A stretch of 64,000 bases of DNA from Isoetes taiwanensis. Lineage: Eukaryota > Streptophyta > Lycopodiopsida > Isoetales > Isoetaceae. Both the position numbers and the translations under genes were made by a program. How positions within the stretch are numbered: position 1 is the stretch's first letter; each line of letters starts with the position of its first letter. The notes beneath the pieces are model-generated. The model was not told the origin of the DNA. It saw only the letters and a program-made list of their open reading frames with translations, and did no database searches. Location of the stretch: assembly GCA_021234155.1 (NCBI GenBank), contig JAJEKV010000013.1, positions 4,150,028-4,214,027 on the forward strand, given 5' to 3'. Positions 11,440 to 23,596 of this stretch are shown here, piece after piece.

Positions 11440-14400
11440 AATGCATGTGATTAACATAATTACCCTAAGGTAATATTTATGAATTAACATTATCATAGTA
11501 TCGGATACATTACTTCCGATAGTACAATTATATTTACTCTAAGCTTTGCAATATTTAACGACTTTTAGATCGCGATTATTTAAACAATAACACTGATTTA
11601 GACCTATTGTATTATAGACAGGGTTTTAATTATCATACACAAGAATTAGATGTGCTTCTTATTCTCTTCCTTGGGTCCTGCATTACCCTTGGAAGTATAT
11701 CCCTAAGATGCACTTAAGTATATCCGAATTCTATTTTCTATTTATATTTATAAGGATCTATAGCTATCCTTGGAAGGAATTGCATCCTTGCGAAGGATTA
11801 ATTAACATGCTACTTCACATTATCGTTGTTATTTAACTTATTTCCCTATGATACATATCATTACAACAATTTCTATGCAGTTATTAGGGTCTATATTTAA
11901 CTTATCAATAAGACACATTAAGGCTTATAATACATGCATACCTTATCTAAGGCTAAAACGCATCCACTCATGATTGAGTAGGTCGAGTAGTTTGGAGGTG
12001 ACTTGGTCGTTCATTGCTCCCATAGTTTTGCTCCACTTCGTTGGTGTAGTTCACTACTACGTCGGTCTCAAGACGTTGAAGGCCTCCCGAGCTATCTATC
12101 TATCTATCTTACGCTCTATTCGCCCGGCCATTGCCGAGTGAACTCTATTCTCTGGTCGATCAATTCGGTTGCAAGCACGTTCAATCATAAGATTGAGCCC
12201 TCCCACTTTCTTGAAAAGAAAATGGTCGCACCCCTTCAATGACATTGCACACAACGTCATATCTATTCTCTCCCCTTAAGAGGTTATCGCTTCTTACTTA
12301 GCGCATTAAGTTACTAGCCTTAGCTAACATATATAACCATCTAAGATGGATGCACATATTATGTTATCATTTATTTCAATATAATTATGGGTTATCTACT
12401 TAGTTAGAACGATTCTAAACCACAAGGTTTTGTCATGACGACAATTCCTTTTTGTCTCAAAAGACTATTTGATTACTATAATTCTTATTTTAGATGTACC
12501 TTGCATGTACTATTATTTTATTATTCTAGAGATTCCCCTTTCTTAGTTATTTAAACTCTTGGAATATTCCTACCAATCGAATTGATGTCATCGTAACAAG
12601 TTGGCGGACTTGTTAGATTACTTCTTTTCTTTCGGTTGGATTATTCTTTGGAGATACTAGATTTATACATGGTCAACAATTATCCTAGTAGTGATTCCTT
12701 CTTAGCGAGGAGATCAATCTCACCAAGTGGTTTCAATACGTTGGATGTCCATTTAACAATCGTGTATAATTTTTAGTTACTCCTATCGTCTCCTTCCCAA
12801 TTGGGCAATCCTTTCAACGAGAATATCCGGGATTGCCTTCTAATCCCTAATATGGATGTTACCATCCATACATTTAACCTACTAGGCCCCATGGCCTTAG
12901 ATCTTTGAGCTTGCTAGAAGCTCATCCGCCTCGTTACTGCTTGAAGGAGCAAGGTAACGTTCTCCGAGAAGCTTTCGATACTTGATCTCCTTGGCGGTGG
13001 CTCCTCTTTGATGTAGAGGTTGACTTTGTTCGTTAGAAGCCTCTCATTGCTGGTGGCTTGATGGTGTACTTGATCATTTGAATCTTGCATGCCGCTTTTC
13101 AAATGCCGAAAGTAATTTGTTGAAAGAGATCTTTCATCTTGAACTCTTTGTCTTGGCGGCTAAAGGATGACTCTCAGATCCAGATATTGTTTCTTCGACT
13201 CCATCGATGTCTCATACGTCGAGTCCTCTTGTCGTTATCGTGTTGCCCGAAGAGTGTTGACGATGTTGATTGCTTCACCCCTGCAACTTGCATGACATCT
13301 CTTCCTTTGATGTGTTACGCTATGGGAGGGAAGAAATAACAAGGGAACTATACATGCACAACATATAGCTTACATAATTACAATTACTACTAGAGCTATT
13401 AGGTCTCCCTTGTGCCTCCCTTCGAGTTGGACACCTACTCCTTGGCAATGTCATCGGTGTTCCTCCCGGTGCAATGGTGTTGACGATCTATATCCTCCTA
13501 TTTGTACGTCGGCTCGTGCTCCGGGGTAACTTGTTGATATACTTGGGCCCTCCGATGTTTGTCGGCTATGGCACAACCGCTTTGCATCACATTCTAACTA
13601 AGGTGTGCTTGTCGTTGATGCTTCGACATTTCAGTCTGCTTCTTGATCCTGTTCTCGGGCAATAATTGTTCCCCCCTTCATGATACTTGAAGCTATTTGA
13701 AGGCGTCTCTTGAGGCTGTGCGCGATTCCTTTGGCTATACTCCTCTGGAGTTGTTCTCTTCTGCAGTTGTTCTTTGAATCGTTCATCCTTGGGTTCACCA
13801 AGTTGCATGCAAGGCCGCGTGCAAGTCATCGGCTCGCCTCACCTAGTTGGTTCTCCATCGAGCTTCCAAACTTCTTCGTTTGATCCCTCGATCACATGGC
13901 TTGGGCGTTGTCACGTTCCACAGTGCTATGCCGTCTTCTTGTCTTGAGGTACCCTCCGGTGACTTTGATTGTGCTTTCGCCGTTTTGATCCTCCCATTTG
14001 CCTCTGGGGAAGCTTCGTGGAAGAAGTCGGTTGCTAGCACTTCTCCATCTTTTCAGTTCGACCTTTGTCCTTCTATGCATTTGGGTCTCTTTGGCAAGTA
14101 AGGCATCATGACTCTCCTCCACGATGGCTCCGTTGTTCCGGGATGATGGATCCTTATCTCTAGCGGCTTGACCCTTCGCGTTGAAGAAGTACCGCCTTAG
14201 ATATACTCTTGTCGTTGAATAGCCCGGCTATTATCTTGAACTCTCTTTTCGCGAAGGTGCTTCCAGTTGCTATCCTTGTCGTTAAAGCGTGAATGCTTCT
14301 ACCTTGGGCGTTTGACGTGCCACATGTCAGAGATATGGTCGGCTTCTTCTCTTCTAATTACTGGTAGGAGTATCTGACGAAGCCGTTACCTAGTTGTTGA

Positions 14401-16130
14401 AGGCATGTCTCCTCATCGCGGTGCCTTTCGTAAGTGCATCTCCATCTAATACACGTGTCATAGCGCATCACCCTATATTACCACAAGGTGGGATTATGGT
14501 CGTCGAGATGTTGCCTTCTTAGTTGGCTTGTTGATGTCGGGGTGTTCCTCCTTCCATTGTTGAGGCCACTCATGTCATAAGTTCGTCAAGTCGCGCCCTT
14601 TGCTACAAGAGGTAGTGTTGCATACGGCGATGTCCACGGTGCCAGCGTTGATGATCTTGACATGATGGGGTGTTGTCTCTTATTCTAACATTGGGTGGCC
14701 GAGCAGTCTTCTGCTTGAGGGCATTTCCCGAAGTGTTTGGAGTCGAAGGTTTGCTTGGCCTCTGGTCGTTCTCACTCGTACTTGCTCTTCCATTTTGGTC
14801 TTGGGCTATAGTTGTGCCTCCTTGCTTCCTCCTTTGGTAGTCGAAGTGAAGGAGCTTCCTGATCTAAGCGCTAAATCCGTAAAACATGACTTTAAACTCA
14901 TGTTTCTCCACTATATCTGTGAGCACCCGAGATATACAATAGACATATACGCATTTACATTGGGATTTTTAATTCATCCACTTTTTCAAAACAACTACGA
15001 ATATCTACTTAAATGTTTGTACTCCTTTAGGGTTTCCCCTCCTCGATCAGGCGTTTGATTCTTGGTTTTCTTTGCATCTTCTTCGTTACGGTTGACTCAG
15101 GGATTCCTTGAGATCTGCTACTATTATTTGAGCTTCGTGGTTCGATCCGATTGGGCTTTGCTTCATTCGAGGTGGCTCTCCGCGTGCCCTGAAGTGTGGT
15201 CATCTCCATTGCACTTACCGTAGCTCCTTACGGGTCGCCTTTGCGTGATTTCTACCTCTTTGGCTAGGTCGTTCTCCTCGTCCTTTGGGTCCTATCCATT
15301 CGAAGTCGCACTCCTTGGGGACGTAGTAAAGCGATCCTTCCTTTGGTTTCTAGGTGTTCCCGGGTCCGAATTCTGTTTGAGCAGAATATTCTCCTCCTTG
15401 GTCTTGCCCTAGTGCTGATCTGAGGCCTTCGAAGTCGGAAATGTTCCTTGATATCGTCTCCTCCCTCTCATGGTCTCCTACCTTTTTGGAACCGATGAAA
15501 GTTCTCCCCGCTGGTGCAAGGGGCTGGGAGGCTCATCTTGGTCAGCCTTAGGTGCTTTGTGGTTGCCTAGCTTGGTTACTCCTTTTGTTGGCGTTGCGCT
15601 TTGAGCTCTTTGGGCTGCAAGGTCGTGGTGATCTTCCCTCCGGTTTCTATATACGCTGTGCGTCGCCATGAGTTGTCTCCTCGACGGAAGATTATGCCCT
15701 ACGGCCCTAGCTCGTGATGCTAACGACATCGATGCCTAACATCTTCCTGTGCACGTATTTTTGTTGTCTCGCGTTCTTCCATTTGAAACTCATGTGCGTC
15801 GAGTTGGTGAAGGCGTTGAGATCCTCTTTTCGATGTGAGCTCGTGGGCGTGGTAGCGGGAGATTGACATCTAGAACATTCTTGGTGCCGTTGGTTACCAA
15901 TATTCTTCCCATTTGATGGAGATTGATGATAGGTCGGTGGTGTCTGTTTCTACTCGTTTGTCGGTTGAGGTGTTTGTCGTTGTGCTTCCCCTCTTGGGTG
16001 CGCCTTTTCGGTCTCCTCTCCTTTATCTGTTTGTGCATTGGCTGGGACCTTGATGTCTTCAAGAAGTTGCGTCCTTAGCTCGTCGCGGGCTCGCCCCGGT
16101 CCTTGAAAAGCAACGCTTCGTGTATCCTAG
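11440..16130 (-). other. Internal region of the LTR element, no recognisable domain
   Basis: The part from about 11440 to 12880 is AT-rich and apparently noncoding. From about 12900 to 16130 the composition becomes more GC-rich, and the minus strand shows several short frames of 60-90 codons rich in Arg, Gln, Ser, Thr and Glu (for example 15790-16062, 15478-15729, 13892-14122). They look like pieces of a hydrophilic gag-like protein, but I see no CCHC knuckle, protease or RT. They could equally be captured host sequence. Frame breaks may partly reflect base errors at CAG/CTG sites. Confidence 0.4.
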
Positions 16131-16859
16131 AGTCTAAGAGTCTACTTGAAGGGCTCTCCTACAATACGGGCTCTATAAGCAAGCAAGATGGCTCGGCGGC
16201 GGCATTACTAGAGACATATCTATAATCTACAAGTCTATGGACATTAGGGCGTGTGGTATAGCATGACATGAGGGTTGTTTTGCAAAGCCCTCATGGTGTT
16301 TGAGGTATACTCTAAGGTCCCAGCAAAGTTGGTTTTGGGGGGTCAATCTCTACACATGGAATGACTTGGGCAGCTCTAGGCTCTAGCTCCTTTCTAGGTA
16401 TCCTGGCAATAGGGAGTGTCAATGTGGCGGCTATATAAGTCAAACTCTATTAGAAGGACACAGAATTAGGTCAAGGTTTATGCCTTTGGCTCGAGCAGAG
16501 GTGGTGTACCAACAGTTGGACTTGGGTTGCTATGCTAAGGTCTAGATGAGTATAACAAAGGGGGTGTTCGAAAGCACTTCTACCTAGGAGTAAGGCATCA
16601 GCTTCGAGCCGAGATGAATACTTGCGAGCTACTAATGGGGTATGCTTCTATCTACAAACAAACTACAGTTTGGGAAAGCAATTCAAGGGTTTGAGCAATT
16701 TTGGTCATTTTGAGATGGGGTTTGACATTTCTATCCTAATTTGAGGTCATAAATGGATTCTAGGCTGTCTAACGGTCCTAACGCAACAAATTTGGCGATT
16801 TGGAGCTGTAGCTCAAGTTATGGAGGTTCAAAATTTGGAGGTCTCACCACGTTGCCCGC

Positions 16860-18170
16860 ACCGATTTTGAGAATGTAGAAATCTGTCTGGCGGCGACGTG
16901 TGAGACATGGGTCCTAATTGGGCTAGGCTTACTCAATTTAAGTGATCTAAGGCTGTAATTCCACTAAACTCATCGAGTTAGGCAGAATTGACCCCTTTAC
17001 TTGGTCGATTTGGAGCTGTTTTGGGCATTTTTGGGCATGGTCTCGCGTTTGCCCGACCCAGGATTCCTAAAATCTAGAAATGGCTGTCGGCGCGACGTGT
17101 GAGACATCGTCTCAATTTTGCTCAAAAGCTCCAATTTGACTAAAACAAAAGCTAGAATTCTATAACTTAACTTAATTAAGTAACTTTATACTGCTTATAA
17201 TTTACTCTAAAACACGTTGTATTAAACCAATTTTATCATTTACGAAATTAATAAGGTTCTCCTTTGATATGATTGGTAAGTGCATATCTTTCTTCATTAG
17301 AGTTACTCCTTTGGTGTGTCTTGCGGTTTGTTGAGTCTTCAAAATGTTGGACCAGCTTACTCGCTCACGCTTCTTGACCCTGGCCTCCGGCTCTCGTTAC
17401 GCCCCTCTCCTCTTCTTGTTTCCTTCAGCCTCCTTGGCCTCGGGGCTGTTTAAGCCTTGTCGGGGAGTCGAGTGGTCATTTTGGTTGGCGTCATGTCGAT
17501 CGGAGGCTTGGTGTCTATCGGGGATGATGACTCTATCTAGCTTAAGGGTCTTGGTTCTAAGTCTAAGGCTTGGCCATTAATATTATCTAACATTATTACA
17601 GCTTAAATCTAATTAAGGATTATAATTCAAACACAAACGATGCCCGCCCTCAGTGGTTGGCACGGGGGGGTTTGGGGGGGTTCAACCCTGTGGGTGGGAG
17701 GTTCAATTTCCGCTACTGTGGGAATTCTTTTAAGATGAGGTTTAAATAGATTAGAAAGCTAATCTAGCTAATTCCTAGGCTGAAATTCGAATTACTAAGT
17801 TACTTTTCTAAATTTTTTGACTTTTAAAATTTGTTCTCGGATCAATGTCTCACACGTTGCCCGGATAGGTTTCCACATTTTAGAAATCAGCTCTGGTAGC
17901 GGCGTGTGAGAGACCATCCTATTTGGCTCACTAATTTTTAGAAATCAGCTCAAGCGACGTGTGAGACCATCCTATTTGGCTCACTAATTTTTTCTTTAAG
18001 CGCTATTAATTCACTTTAAGCGCTACTAATTCACTTTTAGATAGGTTTCCACATTTTAGAAATCAGCTCTGGCGCGACGTGTGAGACCATCCTATTTGGC
18101 TCACTAATTTTTAGAAATCAGCTCTGGCGCGACGTGTGAGACCATCCTATTTGGCTCACTAATTTTTTTC
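16860..18170 (-). repeat. Leader repeats of the LTR element
   Basis: At least six copies of a motif close to TAGAAATCAGCTCTGGCG followed by CGACGTGTGAGAC lie near 16875, 17072, 17876, 17937, 18056 and 18112. The last three units also share CCATCCTATTTGGCTCACTA. They lie between the primer-binding site and the putative coding part, that is, in the RNA leader. A 19-base stretch (17653-17678) with runs of G and C is also here. The function of the repeats is unknown. Confidence 0.7.
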
Positions 18171-18348
18171 TTTAACTGCTATTAATTCACTTTAACTGCT
18201 ACTAATTCACTTTTAATCTTGTTGCTAGCTTAGCATATACTACAAAATGAGAAAAAAAATTTCCCATTTCTCGAGGTTTGAGGATCCTATCAAGTTAGTA
18301 CTCTTTTGGGAGCATGGTCGTGCTTTGCTCTTGGTCTCCAAGAACATT

Positions 18349-18360
18349 GCTCGATACCAG
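18349..18360 (-). promoter_or_regulatory. Primer-binding site, initiator tRNA-Met type
   Basis: Directly inside the 5-prime LTR the minus strand reads TGGTATCGAGC. The usual plant retrotransposon site complementary to the 3-prime end of initiator tRNA-Met is TGGTATCAGAGC. The single missing base falls in a CAG triplet, as do many other differences in this element. Confidence 0.75.
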
Positions 18361-18362
18361 CA

Positions 18363-20078
18363 TGGCGTCCCCTACTCGCATCTGATTGCCCTCACCGTAT
18401 ACAAACAGAGTTCATCCCCATACCAGCTCCATGCTAATACTGGGGCCCTCCACATGACACCGCAACCGTGGCCGGGTTCCGGTGGGAAGAGTGGAAGGGT
18501 CATTGCACCCCGTCTCCCTCGGGGGCCTACCTAGGCTGGCGGGCGTAAACATACATGTCGGTAGCACATACATCAACATCATATGACCATCACGAAGGAT
18601 GGTCCTCCACATATCTGCATAGACAAAGATCAGCACATCACATAGGGAATCCTACCCAAGGCTCGAGACTCAAAGGGATGGCCCGGCGGCTTGGGTCTCG
18701 AGTTCATTCGCATGAGAATTCATGGCAATGGATTTGGGCCGGCATAAGAACATGGCATAGGGTTGTCCACTCCATCCGCCCCTCCACATTGCACACTTTG
18801 CGAGTAGGGTGAAAAGTGTTGGGACTGGATCAGAGTTCCCGGATGCATAGCCAAGGGGCTATATCCACGGGTTGCATCTCCCGAGCCCGATGGGGCGGTA
18901 GGGATCTCTCCCTCCGAGAGAGATCTACATCATTTGACTCAAGGTGACTAGAGGGCCCTTTGCCCGTATTCGACTTGAACTCAATGGAAGGTCATATTCA
19001 CCACCTCACAGTGTCGAGCCCATGCCTTGCCCACACGCTAGTTGGCAAGCCATTAGACCTAGTCACAATGATCCCGGTAGCACTAACACACCATAGGGAT
19101 CGTTCAAGAGTCGTAACACCGAACCTCCTTATAAGCCCGGTCGGCCCCTTCACCCACAACCGAGGTGTGGCTCTTGTGCACGAGGCCGCATCTATAGTGT
19201 GCTAGAGAGGCTAATCTAGGAGCATCTACTACCAAGCTTTTAGGTCTCTACCCCCTTCCCAATACAAGGAGTTCCAGAGAGATACATCATCCAGATATAC
19301 ATCACGGAAGAACTAAAGAACAAGATCTAATCTATATCATAGAGTTAGGTTCTTTAGTTAGAATCGCTATCTAGAGTTCTAGAGGGCTGCTATGGGCAAT
19401 TTAAGAGGCTAAACCCTACTGATTCGATGGCTGAAATGGGGTTTAGACTACTAAATTGCCTAAATACCTGATCCTTGAGTTCCTCCTCGACTGAACTCGA
19501 CCATCCTGGCCAAAATGCTCGAATCAAGGAAAACTAATGATGCAGTTCTCTCGGACAAAGTGGGAGGCGGTTTTGGCTCTTGAGGCAGCAAAAGCGAGCT
19601 CTAAAACCCTAGAAACGAAAAAAATGGGCAAGTTAGGGTTCTCCTACTTAAATAGACAAGGGGTGGCTAGGGTTTCCAATTATCCCCTTTAGGCATGTGG
19701 GATAATTGGGAAAAGGGCCCACTTGCCTTTAAGGGCTAGGTGGCCAAATGTGCCCACATGGAAATGTGTGCACCCAAATGTGCTCACATGGAAATGTGTG
19801 CACATTAATGAATGTGTACATTGGAAAATGTGCACATTAATTGCACCTATGGGTATGGCCCACTTGGCATCAAGTGGCCACATGGAAATGTGTGCCCACA
19901 TTAATGTGTACATTGGAAAATGTGCACATTAATACTAATGCACATTCTTAGCAAGTTGCCCCCTAGGGGCTACCCACTTGGCTACACGTTGGCGTACACG
20001 TCAGTCGGGGTGGCGTGTACGCGTGACGTGGCAGTACAATATACGTCCTGGGAGCGTATACTGTGCTGGAACGTCACA
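18363..20078 (-). repeat. LTR (5-prime LTR of the minus-strand element)
   Basis: A direct copy of 8526-10228, 1716 bp long. It ends in ACGTCACA at 20078, but its other terminus reads TGGCGTCCCC where the partner LTR has TGTGACGTCCCC. It is otherwise alignable along its whole length. Differences between the two LTRs are mostly small substitutions and indels at CAG, CTG and CCG triplets, which would inflate any age estimate from LTR divergence. Confidence 0.9.
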
Positions 20079-20869
20079 AAGTCCTCCTTGATTCACTAGA
20101 CACCTTGGATGTGAGGTTTTTTATCTGCCTTTGGTAACAAAGCAGTTGATCATCCATCAAAGCCTCAAAAATGGGTGTTGAAGGGGAATACCTCCTCCCT
20201 TCTATCGATCCTTTTTCTAATGTTCTCAAGCACTTGAAAATAGAGCTCACATGGAAGTTTGGATCATCCCTCCATAGATCAAGCACAAAATGACCATAGG
20301 TTCCAGTTCCATGACCATGTGTTAAGACACCCGCCAGACTTACTTTCATCTGAAAAGCGTTTTGACAACGCTTGGGTAAAGGATCTAGCTTTGGCAAGAA
20401 AGTCTTGTGTTGGTCCATCTTATCATGAATTATACACAAAAATTTGTCCGGCTGCATCTCAGAAAATGTTCTCCACTGCCAATACAACTGTCTACATGAT
20501 ATTTGGTCCCTTTGGTGATCTGCAAATTGCTCCCTAATTGCCATTCTTTCTTTCTCTATTGCAGTTAATGCAAGTGTATCCTTGAGTTGAATGCAAGTGT
20601 TGCACTTTGAGAATGGCATGTGTTGCAGGACACTCACGTCTGAGAAGTGAGTGCTCCATAACTTGCTGAAATGTGATTGAGAAAGAGGCCTACCTCTAGT
20701 AATTTCTAGGATGGAGTTGACCTCTTTAAGGCACTCCTTTTGGATATAGTGTTGTGGCAACACCCTTTGCACCACTCGCACACCGTGCTCGTTCACCTTC
20801 AACTTGTGGGGCATAGATTGAGACATGTATCTCACAAAGCTCTCGAAGACTGCAGATCACATTCAATGT
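20079..20869 (-). pseudogene. Uncharacterised transposase-like gene, 5-prime part (interrupted)
   Basis: The minus-strand frame reads SFVRYMSQSMPHKLKVNEHG, then FSKCNTCIQLKD, DKFLCIIHDKMDQHKTFLPK, and TYGHFVLDLWRDDPNFHVSS before reaching the LTR. The frame appears to begin at an intron acceptor (CTGCAG near 20869), so earlier exons lie upstream and were not identified. The conserved Asp in HDKMDQ could be the first acidic residue of an RNase-H-fold catalytic centre, with those in the other half as partners. This is inference. No stop is seen in this half. Family assignment rests on my memory of DUF7869-type proteins. Confidence 0.65.
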
Positions 20870-21755
20870 AAGGTGATTAAAAGCAGGACCCAAAGTAATG
20901 TTGGTGTGGTATGTGCGTCATGTGTCATATCGAATGTTACCAATGTGGCATAGCATAAAAATTGCTTCTTCTTCTTACATCTTTAATCTAGTGTGTGTGT
21001 CATATATCCAATCAAACTCTGCCAATGTGGCATAACGTAAAAATTGCTCCTCCTCGTCCTCCTCCTATTACATCTTTAATCTATATAAATTTTTTGCTTT
21101 TGCTTTCTCCTTTTTGCCACTCTTTCCTCCAAAGATTTATCTAAGAGTTATAGTTGTTTGATTTCTAGACATAAAGTCTCATGGATCTGCTCATATCAAT
21201 TGCAGGAAGTGTGGATAGTAGAGCTTAAATTTATCACAAAAGAGTTTGACATGCAAGAAGCTAGTGTTGAATTTAAAGAGGACATTAGATCCAAATTAGA
21301 CCCACTTTGAATAGAGGCATCTGTAGCAAATTCCAACACCTGAGGTTAATGCTCTGAGATAGAATTACCACAGTCTAGGTTTGAAGTAGAGTATAATGCA
21401 ATAAACTCTGTGCCATGCTGCCCTCTTATTAAGTGGTGGTTGAAGAGGGAGTTTAATAAACAAAGGAGTCAACAAATAATGCTCCTAGAAGGGAGTGTTC
21501 TTAAATCTCTAAAAGTAGCCAATTATAGGCTAAACTTTGTTGTTGAAGCCGCATTCCGCATTTCCTTCTAGTGCTCTTTTCTTTCATTAGGTTTTGTGGA
21601 AGCATAAACATTTATAACTCCAAGAAGTTCATCTTCTACCTCAAGGAAAACAACTCTCCACCTGCCAGAGGGGGCAATACCATGAGTAGGCTTTTAAAAC
21701 CTCCAGTTTTTATTATTTAGCCAAGAAGACACAATAGTTTAGCTGATTTTTATTT
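20870..21755. other. Noncoding interval with a tandem duplication
   Basis: No gene recognised. Around 20910-21090 two copies of a ~110-bp unit containing CCAATGTGGCATA and TTACATCTTTAATCT occur in tandem, separated by CTTCTT/CTCCTC-rich sequence. The rest is plain AT-rich sequence. Confidence 0.5.
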
Positions 21756-21957
21756 CTAAAATGGACAAAATTTTGGCATTACAAAGCGTGAAGCTTCGAC
21801 CTCCCTACACTTTACATCTGCACTCTCCTCTTCACTTTTATCTAGTAAAACATTTACATTTTGTACAAATGTTTCCCTATAGAGCAGCATTTCTATTATG
21901 TAAGATCCTATCTTGTCCCTGTATGCAGAACACCTCAGCAAAACAAGTTATTCATCT
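21756..21957 (-). mobile_element. LINE-A fragment, zinc-finger module (downstream piece)
   Basis: Minus-strand reading gives LLRCSAYRDKIGSYIIEMLLYRE and VLLDKSEEES, matching the second zinc-finger module of LINE-A at 1640-1770. It is the continuation of the copy at 22342-23440, from which it is separated by a LINE-B insertion. The true 3-prime stem-loop is absent. Confidence 0.75.
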
Positions 21958-22341
21958 ATCCGGGCCAGATACGCTCCCTTAGTACGGCCGGGCTTGCCCC
22001 TACATTTGCTGATGAACACACCGTCAGTACGTGCCCTGGGGTCATACATTCAGGAGGTACTGGACCTGCGAGCTCACCTTTGCCCCCGCCTGGCTGCCCG
22101 CTGATTAGGCACTACGGGTGCGGTGCATGAGTGTATATATTTGCGTGTTTTTGCATTTTATGTATTAGGACAGTTTGTCAGCAAGCTGCTTGCTGCCACA
22201 GTTTTTCCCTCGAAAACCCTTCGGGGCGGGGGTTTTTTAATCCGGGTAGTAATCTGCTTGCTGCGCTTTTGTATTGGGTCCCATAGACCGATTGGTCTCC
22301 GTGGACGATAAAAATACCTTCCTTCCTTCCTTCCTTCCTTC
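21958..22341 (+). mobile_element. LINE-B short insertion with (TTCC)n tail, nested in LINE-A
   Basis: It starts with the coding motif RARYAPLVRPGLPLHLL, then SVRALGSYIQEVLDLR, which ends the LINE-B protein. It continues with a G-rich hairpin (CGAAAACCCTTCGGGGCGGG near 22212), GGGTCCCATAG, the terminal stem-loop (22278-22306) and six TTCC units. It cuts the LINE-A zinc-finger module exactly between AAATATGTGGAAGG and TAGATGAATAAC, adjacent segments in the uninterrupted copy at 1610-1640. Confidence 0.8.
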
Positions 22342-23440
22342 CACATATTTTACGATCGCTCATGATTTTGGGGATAGATTGCCCCCATCCTCAACACCAA
22401 GACGAGCGCATCCTGCTGATTGCATGCCTTTTTTATAACCAATATATTTTCATTCATATGCGCTGCCATACCCAGCTCTGGATTCATATTTTGCTTGTAT
22501 AAAAGCGTGGTAGTCAGAAGATTTTGCCATAATTTCCACTTCACTTTGCCATGTACCCATTGTCTGAGGTCTCCACCATATAGAATCACATCTTCCCACA
22601 TGATCCCCCATCTGCTTAGCCACATTTTCACATCCCATTCCTTCTCCTCGCTTGCATGCAGAGCATGATGTGGTATTCTGGTATTATCCAGTCTCATTAG
22701 CTTTTTTAAATATCGGATGCATCTAAGTTTTGCTTCTCTCTCAAGGGGCATTAGCCCGCATTTGACCAACATCATTGGGTATGCATCTGTATCTTTACTC
22801 CCAATTCTAAGCGCAAAAATTTCTTCAAGACTTGTTCAACATCCCCCCACAAGCATTTCGGTAGGCAAAATCCCCATATATCACATCTATACAGGACAAC
22901 ACTCTGCTCTACCGATTGGTATAGCCTGTTTCTTAGTTGCCCTGTCCACAAAGAGATTCTCCTGCACATGCTCTGCATAGCGTACAAGGCTTTCAGTCCT
23001 TCAACTTCTAAATTGATAGTCCTGTTTGAGAGCCCCAACCATCATAATCTTGCTCTTCTCTAGCTTTATCTCCATGCCATTCACTTTGCAAAAGCTAGCC
23101 GGCGAGTTTAGGTGTTGCTCCATGTGACCGTGTGCGCGCGCAAAAATGACATCATCAGCATACATGAGCAATTATATAACATAGCCATTTAGTGTTGTTC
23201 CACCTCCCCCATGATATCTGAGCCAATCCTCTAAATTATCAATGAATATTGCAAATAAGATTGGAAAACAACGGGCGCCCCTGCTTCACGCCAATATTAC
23301 TATCCACATACTCTTGTTTTTCATAAAAGAGTGGCATAGATAACTGCACTAAGACCTTCTCATATAGTATGTGAAATGCGTCTTTAATTCCCTGGGCACA
23401 TGTAATTTATCCAGTTCGCCCCATCTTGACTTCCACAAAC
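22342..23440 (-). pseudogene. LINE-A reverse transcriptase fragment
   Basis: The minus strand encodes, in broken frames, ILYEKVLVQLSMP, NIGVKQG, a degraded palm region, then SVEQSVVLYRCDIWGF, KKFLRLELGVK, MLVKCGLMPLEREAKL and WLSRWGIMWEDV. All align with the LINE-A copy at 5050-6000. The catalytic YADD region (about 23130-23200) is disrupted. It lies head to head with LINE-C, which begins near 23597. The stretch 23441-23596 between them reads no RT motif. Confidence 0.8.
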
Positions 23441-23596
23441 AACACTTTCTATAATCCTAATAGACCATTTATTATAATGTTTTTGTATCCTCCTTGCTTT
23501 TCCAACTGTGATCCTGGAACACTTGCCTTGTTAAGAGCTTTTTTTATAGTGCTTATAAGTTTGTCAATAGAGAATCCATTTCCCTTGAACACGGAT

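Larger units (their letters stand above)
8526..20078 (-). mobile_element. Complete LTR retrotransposon without recognisable pol (non-autonomous)
   Basis: The element is 11,553 bp, bounded by two LTRs in the same orientation and by the duplication AAGTC. On the minus strand it runs 5-prime LTR (18363-20078), primer-binding site, internal region, polypurine tract, 3-prime LTR (8526-10228). Its LTRs and last ~1.2 kb of internal sequence are of the same family as the Ty3/gypsy element at 47-53 kb. The remaining ~6.9 kb of internal sequence (about 11440-18340) shows no RT, RNase H, protease or integrase motif in any frame. I infer a large non-autonomous derivative (LARD-like) that would need enzymes from a chromovirus relative. 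Many small indels between its LTRs lie at CAG/CTG sites (see findings). Confidence 0.85.

Noticed and set aside
23426..23596. First 57 codons of the LINE-C frame as its true N-terminus
   Set aside because: The translation there has no endonuclease features and the start of recognisable LINE-C sequence is at about 23597; the frame is open by chance upstream.
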